Shown here in pieces: positions 13,201 to 24,400 of a DNA stretch of 64,000 bases. The notes below the pieces were generated by a model that made no database searches, was not told the DNA's origin, and worked only from the letters and a program-made list of their open reading frames with translations. Origin of the DNA: Ulva prolifera (taxonomy: Eukaryota; Chlorophyta; Ulvophyceae; Ulvales; Ulvaceae). The translations under genes were made by a program, and so were the position numbers. Each line of letters begins with the position of its first letter. The first letter of the stretch is position 1. The stretch is from NCBI GenBank assembly GCA_023078555.1, contig CM041196.1, positions 10,372,985 to 10,436,984 on the forward strand, read 5' to 3'.

Positions 13201-13527
13201 ACCCGAGTTGCGCTGTGTCATGCTGAGCTGCACAGCCGGCCGGCTCAACAGCCACACCTCAATCAGCCTCGCAAGGGAGGGCAAGCTGCTAGCGTCCTTC
13301 TCAGCTGCGACAAAGCGGTTGGGTACAGCTGCAAAGCGGATCCAGGTATGGAGGAGCTCAGGTGGCATGGGCAGAGTGGCGCGGCCATCGGTCTCTAGCA
13401 GCTCTGCCAGAGTTGCGCTTTGCTGGCAGATATGAGCAGGCACGACGTAGCCATCATGGTGAAGGGTGCTTGCGCCACTGGCATCAGTGGAGACCGAGAG
13501 CTGGGTGCTCCGGCTGGCTCCGGGCAT
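10290..13527 (-). CDS. Skp1/BTB-like domain plus leucine-rich repeat protein
   Basis: Model complement(join(10290..10781, 11070..12650, 13258..13527)), about 780 aa. Exon 1 starts at an ATG and encodes a Skp1/Elongin-C-like segment: a DG-containing hairpin then VPAHICQQSATLAELL and LPMPPELLHTWIRF. Its donor (ATTGAG|GTGTGG) joins in phase to the acceptor before VSHFMRNAGAED, giving SLARLIEVSHFMR across the junction. Residues from about 105 on are leucine-rich with irregular 24-29 residue repeats (for example LRHLSIDAAL, LECLSLTCV, LRTLSLDGIPSP, LTALHLRGTAV). The last intron is less sure: 10781 is a good acceptor, but the donor could be 11070 or slightly downstream, since the whole intron stays open. 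Such a protein could serve as an adaptor in ubiquitin ligation, by analogy with Skp1 and F-box/LRR proteins; that role is inference. GC content is very high, and the opposite strand therefore shows long spurious open frames. Confidence 0.65.
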
Positions 13528-14839
13528 GCCTTCTGTTTAGGCAGTGACCCACACTCAGTGACTCAGAGACGCCCTGGCTTGTGGCTGCTGAAACTCTGCA
13601 TGATGAGGGCAATGGTGAGGCACAGGCGATGTGTGCGTCCACTGAGGAGAGCGCAGGGATTGGGGCGCAGCCTGGTGTCACCTGGTGTCAGCCCTGGCGA
13701 GTGTGTGTCAGAAGCAGTTGCGCTTTTGGTTGGTAACATCACTGGCCACTTGCCACCAGTCGAACAGGCCGTGCGTGTATGGAGCAGGGACAGAGTGAGG
13801 ATATTTACGATCAGGGACGTCATGTATGATGAAAGATGTGCCTGGCTGCTCCCTTAACTTCTGGGCGGTGTTTTCCGGCAGTGTGTTGATGATGGCGCAT
13901 CGATGTCAGTGCTGTGCGCTTGGATGATGTGGCCAATGCACATCGCACCACTCACGGCGTCACATTTTTGCACTCGTAAAGAGCAATAAGCCTTTCCGTG
14001 TTGGTTTCGTTCACGCTGTGGTTCTGTGTTTGACTGGTGAGGCGATGGTGCGGATAATTATAAGCTCTGTGTACAACAAGAGACGTTCATTGGATGTCCA
14101 CAGCCAAGCTGTACATCAGCTGTTTACGGGCAGACACTGAATCGGCTCGCAAACGCAGAAAATTTAAGCCTAGGACGTACCTCTCCACTCAGGGCTTCTC
14201 AGCTTGGGGACAAGGTATGAGCGTACAGCTCGCGATGTGTACTGTCGACTAGGACAGGCAGGCGTTGCTTCACTGCCCTGTGATATGGTTCGCAGATATA
14301 TTCGACGCTGGAGGCAACGCAGAGTATACCTCATCGCTTTATGATCGAACGGCGGGCCCATACATGGAGAAATGTGCTGGCGATGCCTCGCAGGTGTATG
14401 GACGTGCGCGGCTGGCTATGTCTCGAGCGCACGTGAACTTGCTTGCTGCATCAGCGTGCATGAGCTGGCACGCAGACTGGCAGACATACAAAGAAGAAAA
14501 GGTGCCGCATCGAACAAGCGCTAGTCCCCGTTCCCCAGGCTACAGCCTCGGCCCGTCCTGGCCATACAAGCTCGCTATAATGCATTGCTTAGTACTTACA
14601 CTCACGCTCAGCATTCCGATGCAGAGGATTGCTGCCAGGCTTCCAGCAGCCCATTGGGATTGGGCCGACTGAGCAACAGCTGTGCCTGCATGTTGCCTGC
14701 TCTGTCTACAAGCAGTGTTATGCTGAAACACAGCCAGGACCACACAGCCCATGCAGGCACAGCATCTTAAAGCAGCCGCAGTACTTCGAAACCTGAATCG
14801 CAATGGGTGTTGTCAGCATGTAAGGTAAATCTGAATATA

Positions 14840-15010
14840 CTGAGCCGTATCCTATTGGACATTGACATGTGTGCCAATGACACTGTAAAGTGAAGCAAAG
14901 TCAATCCAGCTTAACTTTGCTTTTTTGAGCCGTATCCTTTAGACGACATCGACAACTTGGAATGAATGGGTGTGGGCCCACACGCCAAAGGGACCACACG
15001 CCAACGGGGC
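14840..15010 (-). repeat. Dispersed repeat, copies D1 and D2
   Basis: TGAGCCGTATCCT occurs at about 14842 and again at about 14927, each followed by a GACATYGACA block; the second is followed by TTGGAATGAATGGG and GGGACCACACGCC. A GTGAAGCAAAGTCAATCCAG block lies between. Reverse complements of the copies at 59690 and 62625 show the same blocks in the same order. Confidence 0.55.
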
Positions 15011-15521
15011 CCCTTCATTTATACCAGTAAATCACCTGGACACTCTGCCAGGCAACTCCCCTCCACTCCCATCAGGTAACAGCACGCCCAGGGCGTCGCC
15101 TGTGCTAAGCGAGGTGGTCATGCACGATCGCCTAAAGCACACGCAGGATGGAACCCACGACCCATGTAATCATGCATACATACTTAACCGGGAGGACGGG
15201 GGTGCTGCGGAGATGCAGGACGTGCAGAAACGCAATGCTTATCGCTTGCACGACCCTGATGCATATAGCTTTGTGCCGCTGACGCATGAGGCGCATGGTT
15301 GCTTGGGACAGCCTGCTATGGATCACTTGAAGCGGCTGGCGGCGGTCGCGTCTCGGTGTGGTACGGTGAAGCGTGCTTTGTTTGTGACGAATGCTCTGCG
15401 CCGGTTGAGTGTGGCGTTGTGCAAGCTTCCCCTAGGGGAATGCTCTTGTGCTCCGTGCAGGGCTTCAATCTTTGGCTGGCATCACCGGCAGGGCTGTGGT
15501 ACGTGCTCGTACCCGGCCTAG
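15000..15521 (+). pseudogene. Reverse-transcriptase C-terminal fragment (decayed retroelement)
   Basis: An open frame ending at 15521 encodes FVPLTHEAHGCLGQPAMDHL, then a G-VKRALFVTNALRRLSVALC pattern. In my recollection this resembles the extreme C terminus of retroelement reverse transcriptases found in green algae and plants (conserved P-HE-GRLG-PAM, then S/K-AF-ALR-LSVAL). The catalytic fingers and palm are absent, no start or polyprotein context is seen, and the Cys-rich end (GECSCAPCRAS) looks like decay. It lies directly beside dispersed-repeat copies D1/D2, so the two may be one insertion. It could also be a chance similarity; a profile search would settle it. Confidence 0.4.
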
Positions 15522-16533
15522 TGCCATGGGTGCGTGAGCTCTAACTAGTGGATTTGCGTGCGAATTCCGAGCAACGGCTCGCTGCCAGGCCTCTCTTCTT
15601 TGTAACTACATACACACCCACTGGCAGAGGAGCATCAGTAAAGTGGTTCAGCTAGTTGCCACAATCAGCATCTACAGCTCACAGCCAGCACTGAGCGTGC
15701 CACGCAAACGTTCATGCATTCATGAAGGCTGCATATGCTGCAGCTGAACATATTCGACGACACATTCGCAAGGGGTCCAGCATTTGCTATCACTACACTA
15801 CCGCCTTGCGTGCTATCTGGTCAGACATGTGCTGCAAATTCAGCGCAATGGCAGAGCAGGCAGTACGGCAGAGGGCGTGAGAGTCATTGAGGCCTAAGGT
15901 CGCTGTGTGAGCCACGCGTGAGTCAGCACGTCATGACGCGCACGAGCCCCGGCGGCATGCATTGACACGGAATCTCGAGGCACTTGCTGGCTGCACGATG
16001 CACACACTTAAGCTTAGTCATCCGACTACGCAGCCGGGATGCTGACAGAGGTTGCAGCTGCAGCAGAAGCGCGATCTTACAGTAAAAACGGTAAGGATGC
16101 TCATTGTTCACGGGACACAAGAATGCGCCTCCGATTCATAAAATATTGATCGAGTAGCGTTGCTGTCACCTATGTGCGCTCTCACGACATGCATATGGAC
16201 GCAGGGCAGATGCGCCGCCGTGGCTGTGTTTGCGGCGTACGGCTGGTCTGCAGTAACTGCGTCACGCCGCCTCGCTGTGCTTGCCGCGAATGCAGTGAGT
16301 TCACGTGGCGTCGCACTCCTCGACACCCATTGGCTCAGTGTTCGGCCTGCCAGCGTCGCCGGGATGTGCTTCCTTTGGTGCACACAGAAGGTGATATAAG
16401 CGTCCTTCAGACTCGCTCTTCCTGCATGTGTGTTGATGCACAGCGTAAAAAGCTTCACGTAGATCTTGCGCACAGAACGCCTTCGCCTTCTAGAGTTCGA
16501 TCGCCATTGCAAACGTTGCCAAGTCGGTAGAAA

Positions 16534-19500
16534 ATGGACACGTACTTCGATCATCTGAACATTCAGATTGAGGTGGGCATCTATTGCAATTGACGCGTGT
16601 CGCTGATATCTGAGTTCTGCGCGCTGCAGCTGTGATCGATGTCGTAACATCGCCAGCATCACACACAACGGTGTTTGCAGAACAAATTCACTTTATGGGA
16701 GGAACTGGAGAAAGCCTTGGACAGGCGAAATTCCGACAGCCTCGTACAAGGCTGTACTACTTGGCCATGGCCCCGATTCTCCGCTAATACTTACTCCATG
16801 AGCCTGGTGCCGATCAAAGAGCTAGGAAAAGGAAGCTTCGGCGTGGTATGTATTCTACTCTAGGTCCTCTCCCTGGATATGTGCGGCTAATTGGCGCGTT
16901 TCAATCAGGCTCTCGACGCACTAGCAGTGCTCGAGCACATGCATGCAGCGCGCTCTTACGTCTTCACGTCGCCAGTGCTTATAATCATCGCGTCTGTTCA
17001 CGGACTTATCAACAGCCTCACGAATGCCCATTTTCGTGCTAACATGTGCCATATATGGTAGATTTGTCTGCCTTGTGCACAGTAAGCGCGTGTATGGAAC
17101 TTTGCACACGCGTACCGATGGCACAGTGTCCAGAAGTCTGCAGCTATCAGCGCACAACCAAATGCATCACACAACTACATCCTGGATTAATACCCTGATG
17201 CGTGTGAACTGCTCACGTTTGTGTCGCACACGGTGCAACTTGGTGTTGTGCACGCGTGCTGCAAGGCCGAACACGATGTAGGACTTTGCGATACATCAGC
17301 TGCAGTAACATGGCATGACAGTCAAGAATATCCACAACATGTCCTAGATCTGTGCCTTTGCGAGTCCGCTTGGATCCACTCGTGCATCCGTCGCAAAATC
17401 TGCACCCTCTGAACATCCAGCGCAACAGCTAGCGCGATTAAGCATCGTAGCAGGCAGCTAGCGTTGGCGCCGCTGGTATTGTCACCGTGCGCATTATCTG
17501 CGCGCTGTAGTTCATGCATGTCCATCGCTCTTGAAACACTCACCGCACAGCCCTGGCCTCGCTGCCACATCCTCCTATCACTCAAGCATCCACATCGGCC
17601 CAGCGGTGATCCAAGAACTCGCACGTACAGGTATTCCTCGTCGATGTCCGCACTCACACGAATCAGCGCCTGACTGGGGCCCTCAAGCTCGCCCACAACC
17701 AGCAGGCTGCAGCCTCGCTGAAGACAGAGCTCAAAGCCCGCGTCGCACTGCCCGACGCACCCAACATGCCCCAAGTCCTCTCCTGGGCTGGAGACTCCAC
17801 CGACATTCAGGGAGTTCTCTACGAGCCCTACGACTGCACCCTCGAGCAGTGCATCAGGAAGCAGCGAACCTGTGCCCCCAGCCACAACCACCGCAAGCCA
17901 ACCGCGACCGCGCCGCTGTTCCCGCCTCCCCAGTACCACGCCATCATCCGAGCCCTTCTCGAGACCCTTGCCTACGCACACGCACACGGGGTGTACCACT
18001 GCGACGTCAAGCCGTCCAACATCCTCTGCCGCGCGGACGGCCGCATCGGCCTCTCTGATTGGGGCCTCGCCAAATTCGTGGCAGACTGCCCGGCAGGACA
18101 CATGATCGATGGCCCGTACGGAACCCCGAGATACATGCCCGACGAGCTCCGCGAGAAGAACGGGAGCGTGCCGCCCAACGCAACGCTCGACACCTTCCCC
18201 CTCGCGCTCGTTGCCGTCGAGCTCATCCTCGGGTGGGGCGCACGGAGCGTCCGCAAGCGGAACCTCCAAGGCAAGCTTGAACAGCTCCTGCCCGTGGAAG
18301 TCTCATCACTGCTCACAGCGGCACTCAGCGCCGACCGCAGCGCACGGCCGACGGTCGCGGAGTGGCTTCAGGTGTGGCCGCGCGGCGCCCCCAGCCCAGA
18401 AGTCGCACGCCCAATACGCGCAATGCCGTCGTCCGCACACGTGACCACGCCACCAACGGCAGGGCCAGCACCATGCACCAGAGGACCGCGGAAGGCCAAA
18501 CGTGCACGCGATGCGTCAGCGCCGTTCGGAGGACTTATCGCACTGCGGAACGTCCGCTGCGTGCGGCCGGCTCTCGAGCGGCAAGGCGGCGCAGGCCAGC
18601 AGCGCAGTCCCGCGTCGGCTCATGATTCCAGCAGGCAAGGGGCCCCCCTCCCAGCCCCCTGTGGCCACGCTGTCATCTCCACCCTCGCAGGTGAGTCTGC
18701 TGATCTTCAGGCGCCCACGGCCTCCAGTGAGGGCAGCGCTGCCAGCGCCAGTGCAGAGGGCCCCATCGGGAGTCCGGCAGAGTGCCCTGCCCGTCGCACC
18801 CGCTCCGCATGCTCCGGCCCGGACTTTGACTCCATCGCCGCTGAGTCCCTCACCGACTCTGATGCGTCGCGCTCCTCAAGGGGGGGCTGCACCGCCAGCT
18901 CCATTGCAGAGGGGGACGAGGGGATTCTGGCTCCTGCGGCCCCCCCCCTCCGCCGCACCCGCTCCGCATGCTCCGGCCCGGACTTTGACTCCATCGCCGC
19001 TGAGTCCCTCACCGACTCTGATGCGTCGCGCTCCTCAAGGGGGGGCTGCACCGCCAGCTCCATTGCAGAGGGGGACGAGGGGATTCTGGCTCCTGCGGCC
19101 CCCCCCCTCCGCCGCACCCGCTCCGCATGCTCCGGCCCGGACTTTGACTCCATCGCCGCTGAGTCCCTCACCGACTCTGATGCGTCGCGCTCCTCAAGGG
19201 GGGGCTGCACCGCCAGCTCCATTGCAGAGGGGGACGAGGGGATTCTGGCTCCTGCGGCCCCCCCCCTCCGCCGCACCCGCTCCGCATGCTCCGGCCCGGA
19301 CTTTGACTCCATCGCCGCTTCAGACCTTACCGAATCTGACACGTCATGCACCTCCGAGGCGCGCTCCACATGCAGCCCCCCCTCCACCTTCCCCACCACT
19401 GACCCCCGCCCCCACTCCGTGTCCTCCGGAGGCTGCAGCAGCCCGCCTGTTTCCAGTGCTCCCGGGCACCGCCTCACAGTGTCCACAGGGGCATCCACCG

Positions 19501-20315
19501 GCGGCATGCATGCCGATTGTGACCCCGGCGACGCCAACGCACTCAGCACCAGCGGCACCGGCACATGGGAGCTGCAAGACGGCTCTGCCGCGCCGCCGTC
19601 GCTGCAGGATGAACGAGGCTGCACCACTGCTCTGGGATCCCACACATCCATCAAGCTGCATCTGCCCGGCAGCATCGCCCCCAACGCCACCCTGAAGCCC
19701 ATCTCGACCCGCCCCAGTGCCGCTCCCCTGTGGCCGTGGACCCTGCGGTCCCTCAGGTGCCTCTCCGCCCAGCTCCCACAGCTGCAGTCTGTGGACACGG
19801 CCGAGACGCCACACTTTGACGGCGGCAGCGACGTCTCCTCCGCGCTTGCATCGTCTCCCTGCCGGCGCTTCGCCTCTGCCAACTACGTGTTTGACTGCTC
19901 TCTGCCGTCATCGCCGGACGTATCTCCCCGGGTGCTGAGCAAAGGCCTTCGCCAGGCGTCTGCGCTGAGACCTCTCGATCGGGTGCTGCCATGTGCATCC
20001 AAAGGAGCGGGATGTGCAGCTGGTGCTGGTGAGCCGGCGGGTGGCATGGAGGGTCTGCGGCGTGATGGCGGTGCAGTGGCAGTGCAATCCTTGAATGGTG
20101 ATGGTGGGAGGGGCTCAATGATCGACGAGCGAGGTGAAGATGGGCTGGAGGTTGCGATGTTAGCGGACTGTGCTGCTGTGGAGCCTGAGGGTGTAGCATT
20201 GGGCGCAAGGTGTGAGAGGGCACAGCGACGCCGGCGGTGGAGGCGTGGTCTGGTGGCTGTGTTGCTTCCGTTCCTGTGGTGCGTGAGGCGGTCAGCATGC
20301 ACTCCGGAGCAGTGA
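16534..20315 (+). CDS. Membrane-anchored non-RD protein kinase with repeat-rich tail
   Basis: Model join(16534..16572, 16681..16845, 17631..20315), 962 aa, phases matching. The ATG is followed by TYFDHLNIQIE. The kinase domain covers residues about 55-340. It has the Gly-rich loop ELGKGSFGVV (residues 60-69, split by intron 2), a VAIK-like lysine in TGALKLA (K87), the catalytic loop HCDVKPSN (H191, D193) and DWG (D211) in place of DFG. The activation segment contains GTPRYMPDE in place of APE, and subdomain XI RPTVAEWL follows. HCD in place of HRD makes it a non-RD kinase. Key catalytic residues K, D and D are kept, so it may be active. Residues about 345-925 are low-complexity Ser/Ala/Pro-rich and include three identical 53-residue repeats. 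The C terminus is RRRRWRRGLVAVLLPFLWCVRRS, a basic-hydrophobic-basic tail typical of tail anchors. The specific kinase family was not identified. Confidence 0.8.
18801..19317 (+). repeat. 159-bp perfect minisatellite inside kinase exon 3
   Basis: Units begin at 18801, 18960, 19119 and 19278, a constant period of 159 bp. The first three units appear identical base for base; the fourth is cut after about 40 bp. Because 159 is a multiple of three, each unit adds 53 residues in frame, containing SACSGPDFDSIAAESLTDSD. A more diverged unit-like stretch precedes the array (18721-18800). Confidence 0.95.
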
Positions 20316-21480
20316 TACCTCGAGATACCTGCCCTGGGGTGGTGTGTGCGCGATGAAGGGACAGTGCAGTGACTGCTGCAAATGCGGGCTGGAGCTGTTG
20401 GGTGTGAGAGGGTAGTAGAAAATAGACAGTAGCTAGAGTAGGCCTGTGTGTAATTAGAAAGTGAAAATGCACGAGGCATATCAAGCCTGACCCAAGCATT
20501 GACTTTTGCGCCTGGCCTGATGCTTTGTTCTGATCTGTATGTATGCCGAGCGCGCAACATCACAATCTGCATTCCTGGGGTCATACACGATCAATTTGGA
20601 TCAACCTCGGTATATCCTGCCACGCAAACCACTGAACGGGAGAACTTGCCTATGATCACACGCCTTCAATAGATGCTGCATGTCGAAGACCTTCTGCTGC
20701 CCTCGAAATGGAATACATTGCATCAAGAACAACGTTGAGTGCATGTACCCGGCTGAGGAATGAGACATGACACCGCATGCCGGCGATCGATGAAGCACAG
20801 AATATCAAGCCTGGCCCAAGCACAGAATATCGATGTAGCTGCGAAGCCGCTTCGTGCTTGATTGTGACGCACACGACGTGCGAGCTAGAAGAAACACTTC
20901 CAAAGCACCTGTCTGAGCCACAGCTACGCAATCAGAAGCGTGCGAGCGGATAGGGCACAGAGAATACGGCATCCATGATCGTGGCAGTCAATTTGAAACT
21001 CTTTGTGTCAACAAAATGACCACGCGACCATGGTCTCAGACAGAGTGCGCTAAAAACGTTGGTGAGGACTGGGGATAAGTGACTATGCACCTTGGTGAGT
21101 GGCTTGTGGTTGAACGCCGCGAACGCCTCTCCGACGGAACTGTCGCGCCCAATTGTGGTGTGGGTGCACTGGTAGCCATCCCTTTCCTCCATGCATCGAA
21201 CGACGCAAACGTGTCCGTGCCCTGGGCCGCTGTGACCAGTGGCCGCGTGTCGTCCAGCACCTGATGAAAGTTTGCAGATGATGGTTGCAAAGGTAGACTG
21301 ATCTGGTGTTAGCGTGTGGCCCCATCTGCGGCAAGCTGTGCAGCTGATGCAAGACGTGTTGGGCTGCAACTTCAGATTCCTGCTGCCTGTCTGCAAATTA
21401 CGTAGATATAATCACGCTGATGAAGGAGGAAAGTATAGGATTCCACATGATATAAGCGTTTTCTCGACTGGCTTTTCTAG
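20316..21480. other. Intergenic region between kinase and isoamylase genes
   Basis: No confident gene. The string ATATCAAGCCTGRCCCAAGCA occurs at 20478-20498 and 20802-20822. At about 21083-21264 several frames on both strands stay open and look protein-like; I could not choose a strand or splice partners. This stretch would hold the isoamylase promoter. Confidence 0.4.
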
Positions 21481-24400
21481 ATGGCATCGCGTGGCTTTCT
21501 TGCCGGCGCACCGCGCGACGCATTAGCGGATACGTCCCGCGCTCACCTCAGGGTAGCAAGTCCTCCTGTCAGCGCAGCTACATCACGCTCTTCTTCTGTT
21601 TCACTGGCTTGCCGTAAGCCTGAGGGGCAACGCCAGCGCGCAAAGCATGCTTCGCGCCTGCGCCATGTCAACGCAGCGACAGCCAGCCCGCCTGGACCTT
21701 CCGAGCGCGCTTCAAGAGCACAGCAGTCTCCTACTGCGGAATACCGGTTCCTGATGACACATGGCTGCACGATGCGGGCATCAGTCGCGAAGCTGTCAAC
21801 AGGCGAATGTCAGGTCCATATCGTCGTCAATAATGTCAAGAGCGAGTACCCGTGTATGCTGCACTGGTGCGCAATCGTCTAAAACAATCCTCCTGTCATC
21901 GGTCCCGTCCTGTACGCGTAACTTAAATCGCGCATGGTGGAGATCTGCGCCTCGATCTGGGGCCTCTTCACATGCGGGCTTGGGGGAACCTATCATGATC
22001 GCACGCCTGTTCGGTGCACCATGCCTGGAAGAACACTATGGCAACATGCAGGGCGTGCAATTGCGATCTTGCCTGCCATCTTCGGCCGACGTTGTGCACT
22101 TGCTTGCAGGGGGGTGTACAGAGCATCACTGAATGCAGCCTGGCTGCATCCAGACGCTGTGGTACCACCAAACAGCCGTCTCCATGAACCCACGAAAGCT
22201 ATGCACACACCGCTTGAGCCCATGGATGGCAACGCTGAGCAGCTCACGCTGGACATGCGGACGCCACTGAGCTTGACTTTCACGTTCCCGAAAGCGACCC
22301 AGCCTTGCTTCCTCGCTGCCCTCGTGTGCATTGCAGTCCCAGGCAAGCCAATTTTCATCAGGCCGAGGCACGGAGAGCACGTCAGTATACCCATCGGCCT
22401 GTCCTGGGGCAGCCCAGAGCCCCTCGGGCCGTTGTGCCTGGCTCCCAGGACCTCACCCGAGGCTGCAGTCAAGGCAGATCTGTCAGGCCCCTTCTCAGTC
22501 AACTTTGCAGTTCTCTCGCGCCATGCAAGTGCGCTTCCTATCGTTTCTGCACTGCTGCACGAGATGCTGTGCTGGTGTCCTGTTCTGCTGCTCTGACTGA
22601 TCTGTATCTGGCCTCGAGGTGTACTGCTGTTGATGCGAGTGTTCTGTTGGCCACTGCAGTGTGCTGTACGGTCGCCGATGCTGATGAGTCTGCCACCAAG
22701 CCACTACGCTGACGCCCAGACCACTCATGCTGAGCCTGTGGGTTGTTCCTCTGCCCGCTGTTTTTCACCAGAATGAAACTGGGCGACACTGGCAGTGTGA
22801 GCGTCTCCACAGCAAACCTGGAGGATAGAGCCAGAGGAAATGTTGCGATGCTCCCGACTGCTGCAATCTGCTCTGAATACGTCTCCTGAGTCCGTCCGAT
22901 GCATGCAGCGCCCCGAGTGCCCTCTCGCCATGGCGCAAAGAGACGTGCCCTCTCGTGCGCCCTCTCGTCCGCAGAAGCAGGTGGCTCTGTGTGAACTCCA
23001 CGTGTCTGCCGCCTTACACTGCCAGTGCACTACTCGTCGCGCGCAATATACACCGATACTCCCCATGCACGTAACACACGCGTCGGAGATGTCCGGCTCC
23101 CGCTGCCCCGGCCAACGCACCAAAACCCTCCATCATGCAACATTCCGCTCCAACACACATGCGTCAGACGAGACACATGTCCTGCAGGTGGCATGATGCT
23201 GCGCATCCTGCGCCTGGACCCATCAACGGATCCCCCGGCGGTGAAAAAGTCGCTCAATTTTGCCCTCTACCCCCACACCCACCGCACAGGCGACATCTGG
23301 CACATCCAGATCGACAACCTCCGCAATCTCGACTCCCTGGCGTACGCATGGGAGGCTCAGGGCGAGCTGGGGTGGAGGGGCCGGCTGCGGTTTGGTCCGG
23401 GGGCGCCGTTGCTGGACCCTTACGCCACCTTGGCCCGGAAGGTGAAGCTCCCGGATGCGGAAGCTGGGGGGCAGGCGTTCCTCGCAGGTGTGGCCTTGCC
23501 CGGGGGTCCCCCTGCAAATGCCCCTGCGGAGTGCCTGCAACGGGAGCGATATGCGTGGACGCGGCGTGGGGTCCGGGCGTGTGGTGAAGGGGTCGTGCTG
23601 TCAGCCTTGGCACCTGTACCCGCTGCTGAAGCCGATTGTGGGGAGGTGAAGCTAGCCTACGCGCAGATATCTATCAACACGACGCTCGCCAGGTCTCCTT
23701 AACTCCCAAACTGTATCTAGCAGTGTGCTCTCAATGGTCTACCAATTACCACCGACATGCATGCGCCACATGCATGTACCTTGCAGGCGTAATACCTACC
23801 ACACTCCCCGGCCTGCCGCCGGTGCCCGCAGCCGCGGCGCCGCCAGACACGGCGCCGCGGCCGCGGCACCCCCTCGACCGCAGCTTCTTCCTGGAGGTTG
23901 ACCCGGAGACGTTTGCGGTCGGGTCGGCGGTGGCGCGGCGGGAGCACGCGGGGACGTGGCTGGGCGTGCTGGACGCTGCCGGGGCGATTGTGGCGACGGG
24001 GGCGACAGCCGTCGTGCTGCCGTGCCCGATGCTCCGGGAAGAGGGTCTTGGAGTTCAGGTCAGTGCTCACAATAGGCCGGGCACGAGCTCGCACCACAGC
24101 CCTACCGGCAATACCTGCATGCACGCATGTGTGTAAGCTTAATCATGTAGCCACATCCATTAGGTTGCGTCTGGTTGTGGAGTGTGGTGGGTTGGGAGAC
24201 TCATGGTCGACCCAATCCCCATCCTCTACTACAGCATCATTCGGACGTCGCGCATGAGCTTGTAGTGCATGTGTGCCAGGGCAACGTGGCTCTAATCCGC
24301 GGGCCTGACGCCTCAGCAATGTGCGGGATGGGGTTGCAGGGCCTGGCGAATGCGTCGTACTTTGTGCCTGACAGCCGCTACGCCGTCGGGGCGGGGCCGC

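Larger units (their letters stand above)
13528..16533. other. Gene-poor region with retroelement debris
   Basis: Between the divergent Skp1/LRR and kinase genes. It holds repeat copies (14840-15010), a reverse-transcriptase-like fragment (15000-15521), and unassigned open frames. One at 16174-16404 (+) is Cys-rich with several CxxC pairs (CSNC, CREC, CSAC), but no splice partner in a compatible phase was found. An open frame at 14265-14672 (+) has no recognised domain. Confidence 0.5.

Noticed and set aside
14265..14672. Open frame of 135 codons in the repeat-rich region
   Set aside because: No domain, no neighbouring exon in phase, and its second half is low in protein character.
18502..19695. 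Pro/Ala/Arg-rich second frame and an antisense frame across the kinase minisatellite
   Set aside because: A repeat unit of 159 bp, divisible by three, keeps all frames open. Only one is continuous with the kinase domain.
21036..21290. Protein-like frames on both strands upstream of the isoamylase gene
   Set aside because: Both strands look equally plausible, and no start, stop and splice set could be assembled.
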